From assembly GCF_022539315.1 (NCBI RefSeq), contig NC_066316.1:64399994-64463993 (forward strand): a stretch of DNA of 64,000 bases, given 5' to 3'. This DNA comes from Serinus canaria. Lineage: Eukaryota > Chordata > Aves > Passeriformes > Fringillidae. The notes below the pieces were generated by a model. That model did no database searches. It was not told the DNA's origin and was given only the letters and a program-made list of their open reading frames with translations. The translations under genes and the position numbers were made by a program. This document shows, in pieces, positions 63,801-64,000 of the stretch (its first letter is position 1; every line of letters starts with the position of its first letter).

Positions 63801-64000
63801 CTATCATAATTCATAGAGCCAACACAGAGAGGATTATTTGGAAAATAAAGTGCATATTCTGTTATGCCATCTTCATGTGCAAGTTCCTTTTCTTGAACTG
63901 ACTGCTTATCTAAACACCAGGTCTTGGCCATTAACTTAACAATGTCATTGCAACTGGATGATAGGGGTTTTTTCAGAAGCTTGGAAGATACTCAGTCTAT

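Larger units (their letters stand above)
34375..64000 (+). other. CEP85L: CEP85L intron after the 767-nt exon (incomplete, hosts PLN on the opposite strand)
   Basis: The intron starts with GTAAGG and is phase 0. I could not find the next CEP85L exon, whose human counterpart encodes a stretch containing SPGYQDFSKWESMLKIKEG, so the intron is at least 29.6 kb. It contains, on the minus strand, PLN, a PLN-like short ORF and a possible noncoding exon. It also carries two CR1 copies, a small inverted-repeat element, an LTR, low-complexity T/G tracts and perfect hairpins. The stretches between these (for example 37025-40480, 44290-47180, 50000-54430 and 55000-60490) show only AT-rich sequence with no feature I can support. 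Confidence 0.85.

Noticed and set aside
34375..64000. Next CEP85L coding exon
   Set aside because: I looked for the expected coiled-coil-start peptide on the plus strand and did not find a matching in-frame segment with splice sites, so it is probably beyond the window.

Overview
The window is vertebrate nuclear DNA, almost certainly from a bird. It is AT-rich and intron-dominated, carries CR1 LINE fragments of the avian type, and has two LTR/inverted-repeat families that I recall as common in songbird-like genomes (that narrower placement is from memory and tentative). It shows no bacterial features: no operons, CRISPR array or rRNA. No tRNA was noticed.

The plus strand carries an internal piece of CEP85L (centrosomal protein 85-like). 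Two coding exons are clear: a 162-nt exon at 9387-9548 and a 767-nt exon at 33608-34374. They are joined by a phase-1 intron of about 24 kb, and their conceptual translation matches the N-terminal third of CEP85L. Positions 1-9386 are the end of the preceding intron. From 34375 to the end of the window is one incomplete intron; no further CEP85L exon was recognised there.

On the minus strand, inside that last intron, lies the complete phospholamban (PLN) coding sequence, 52 codons at 47479-47637, with a good 3' splice site about 120 nt upstream of its ATG. PLN nested antisense inside CEP85L is the arrangement known in mammals, so synteny supports both identifications. About 5.2 kb downstream of PLN and on the same strand there is a second short reading frame, 42194-42292. 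It encodes a 32-residue single-pass membrane peptide that aligns without gaps to the PLN C-terminal half and ends at the same codon as PLN. It keeps the Asn-Phe pair and the Leu/Ile zipper positions but has no cysteines. It may be an undescribed PLN/sarcolipin-family SERCA regulator or a relic of a tandem duplication, and it is the main discovery candidate.

A possible minus-strand noncoding exon (54434-54548) with good splice signals lies 6.7 kb upstream of the PLN acceptor and could belong to the PLN 5' leader. The rest is intronic sequence with five CR1 fragments, three copies of an inverted-repeat/LTR-like family, one LTR with a TATA box, simple repeats and several perfect hairpins.

The two named genes act in different settings. 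CEP85L works at the centrosome in neuronal migration. PLN restrains the sarcoplasmic-reticulum calcium pump in heart muscle. Their overlap is positional rather than functional, though shared chromatin or transcriptional interference is possible.
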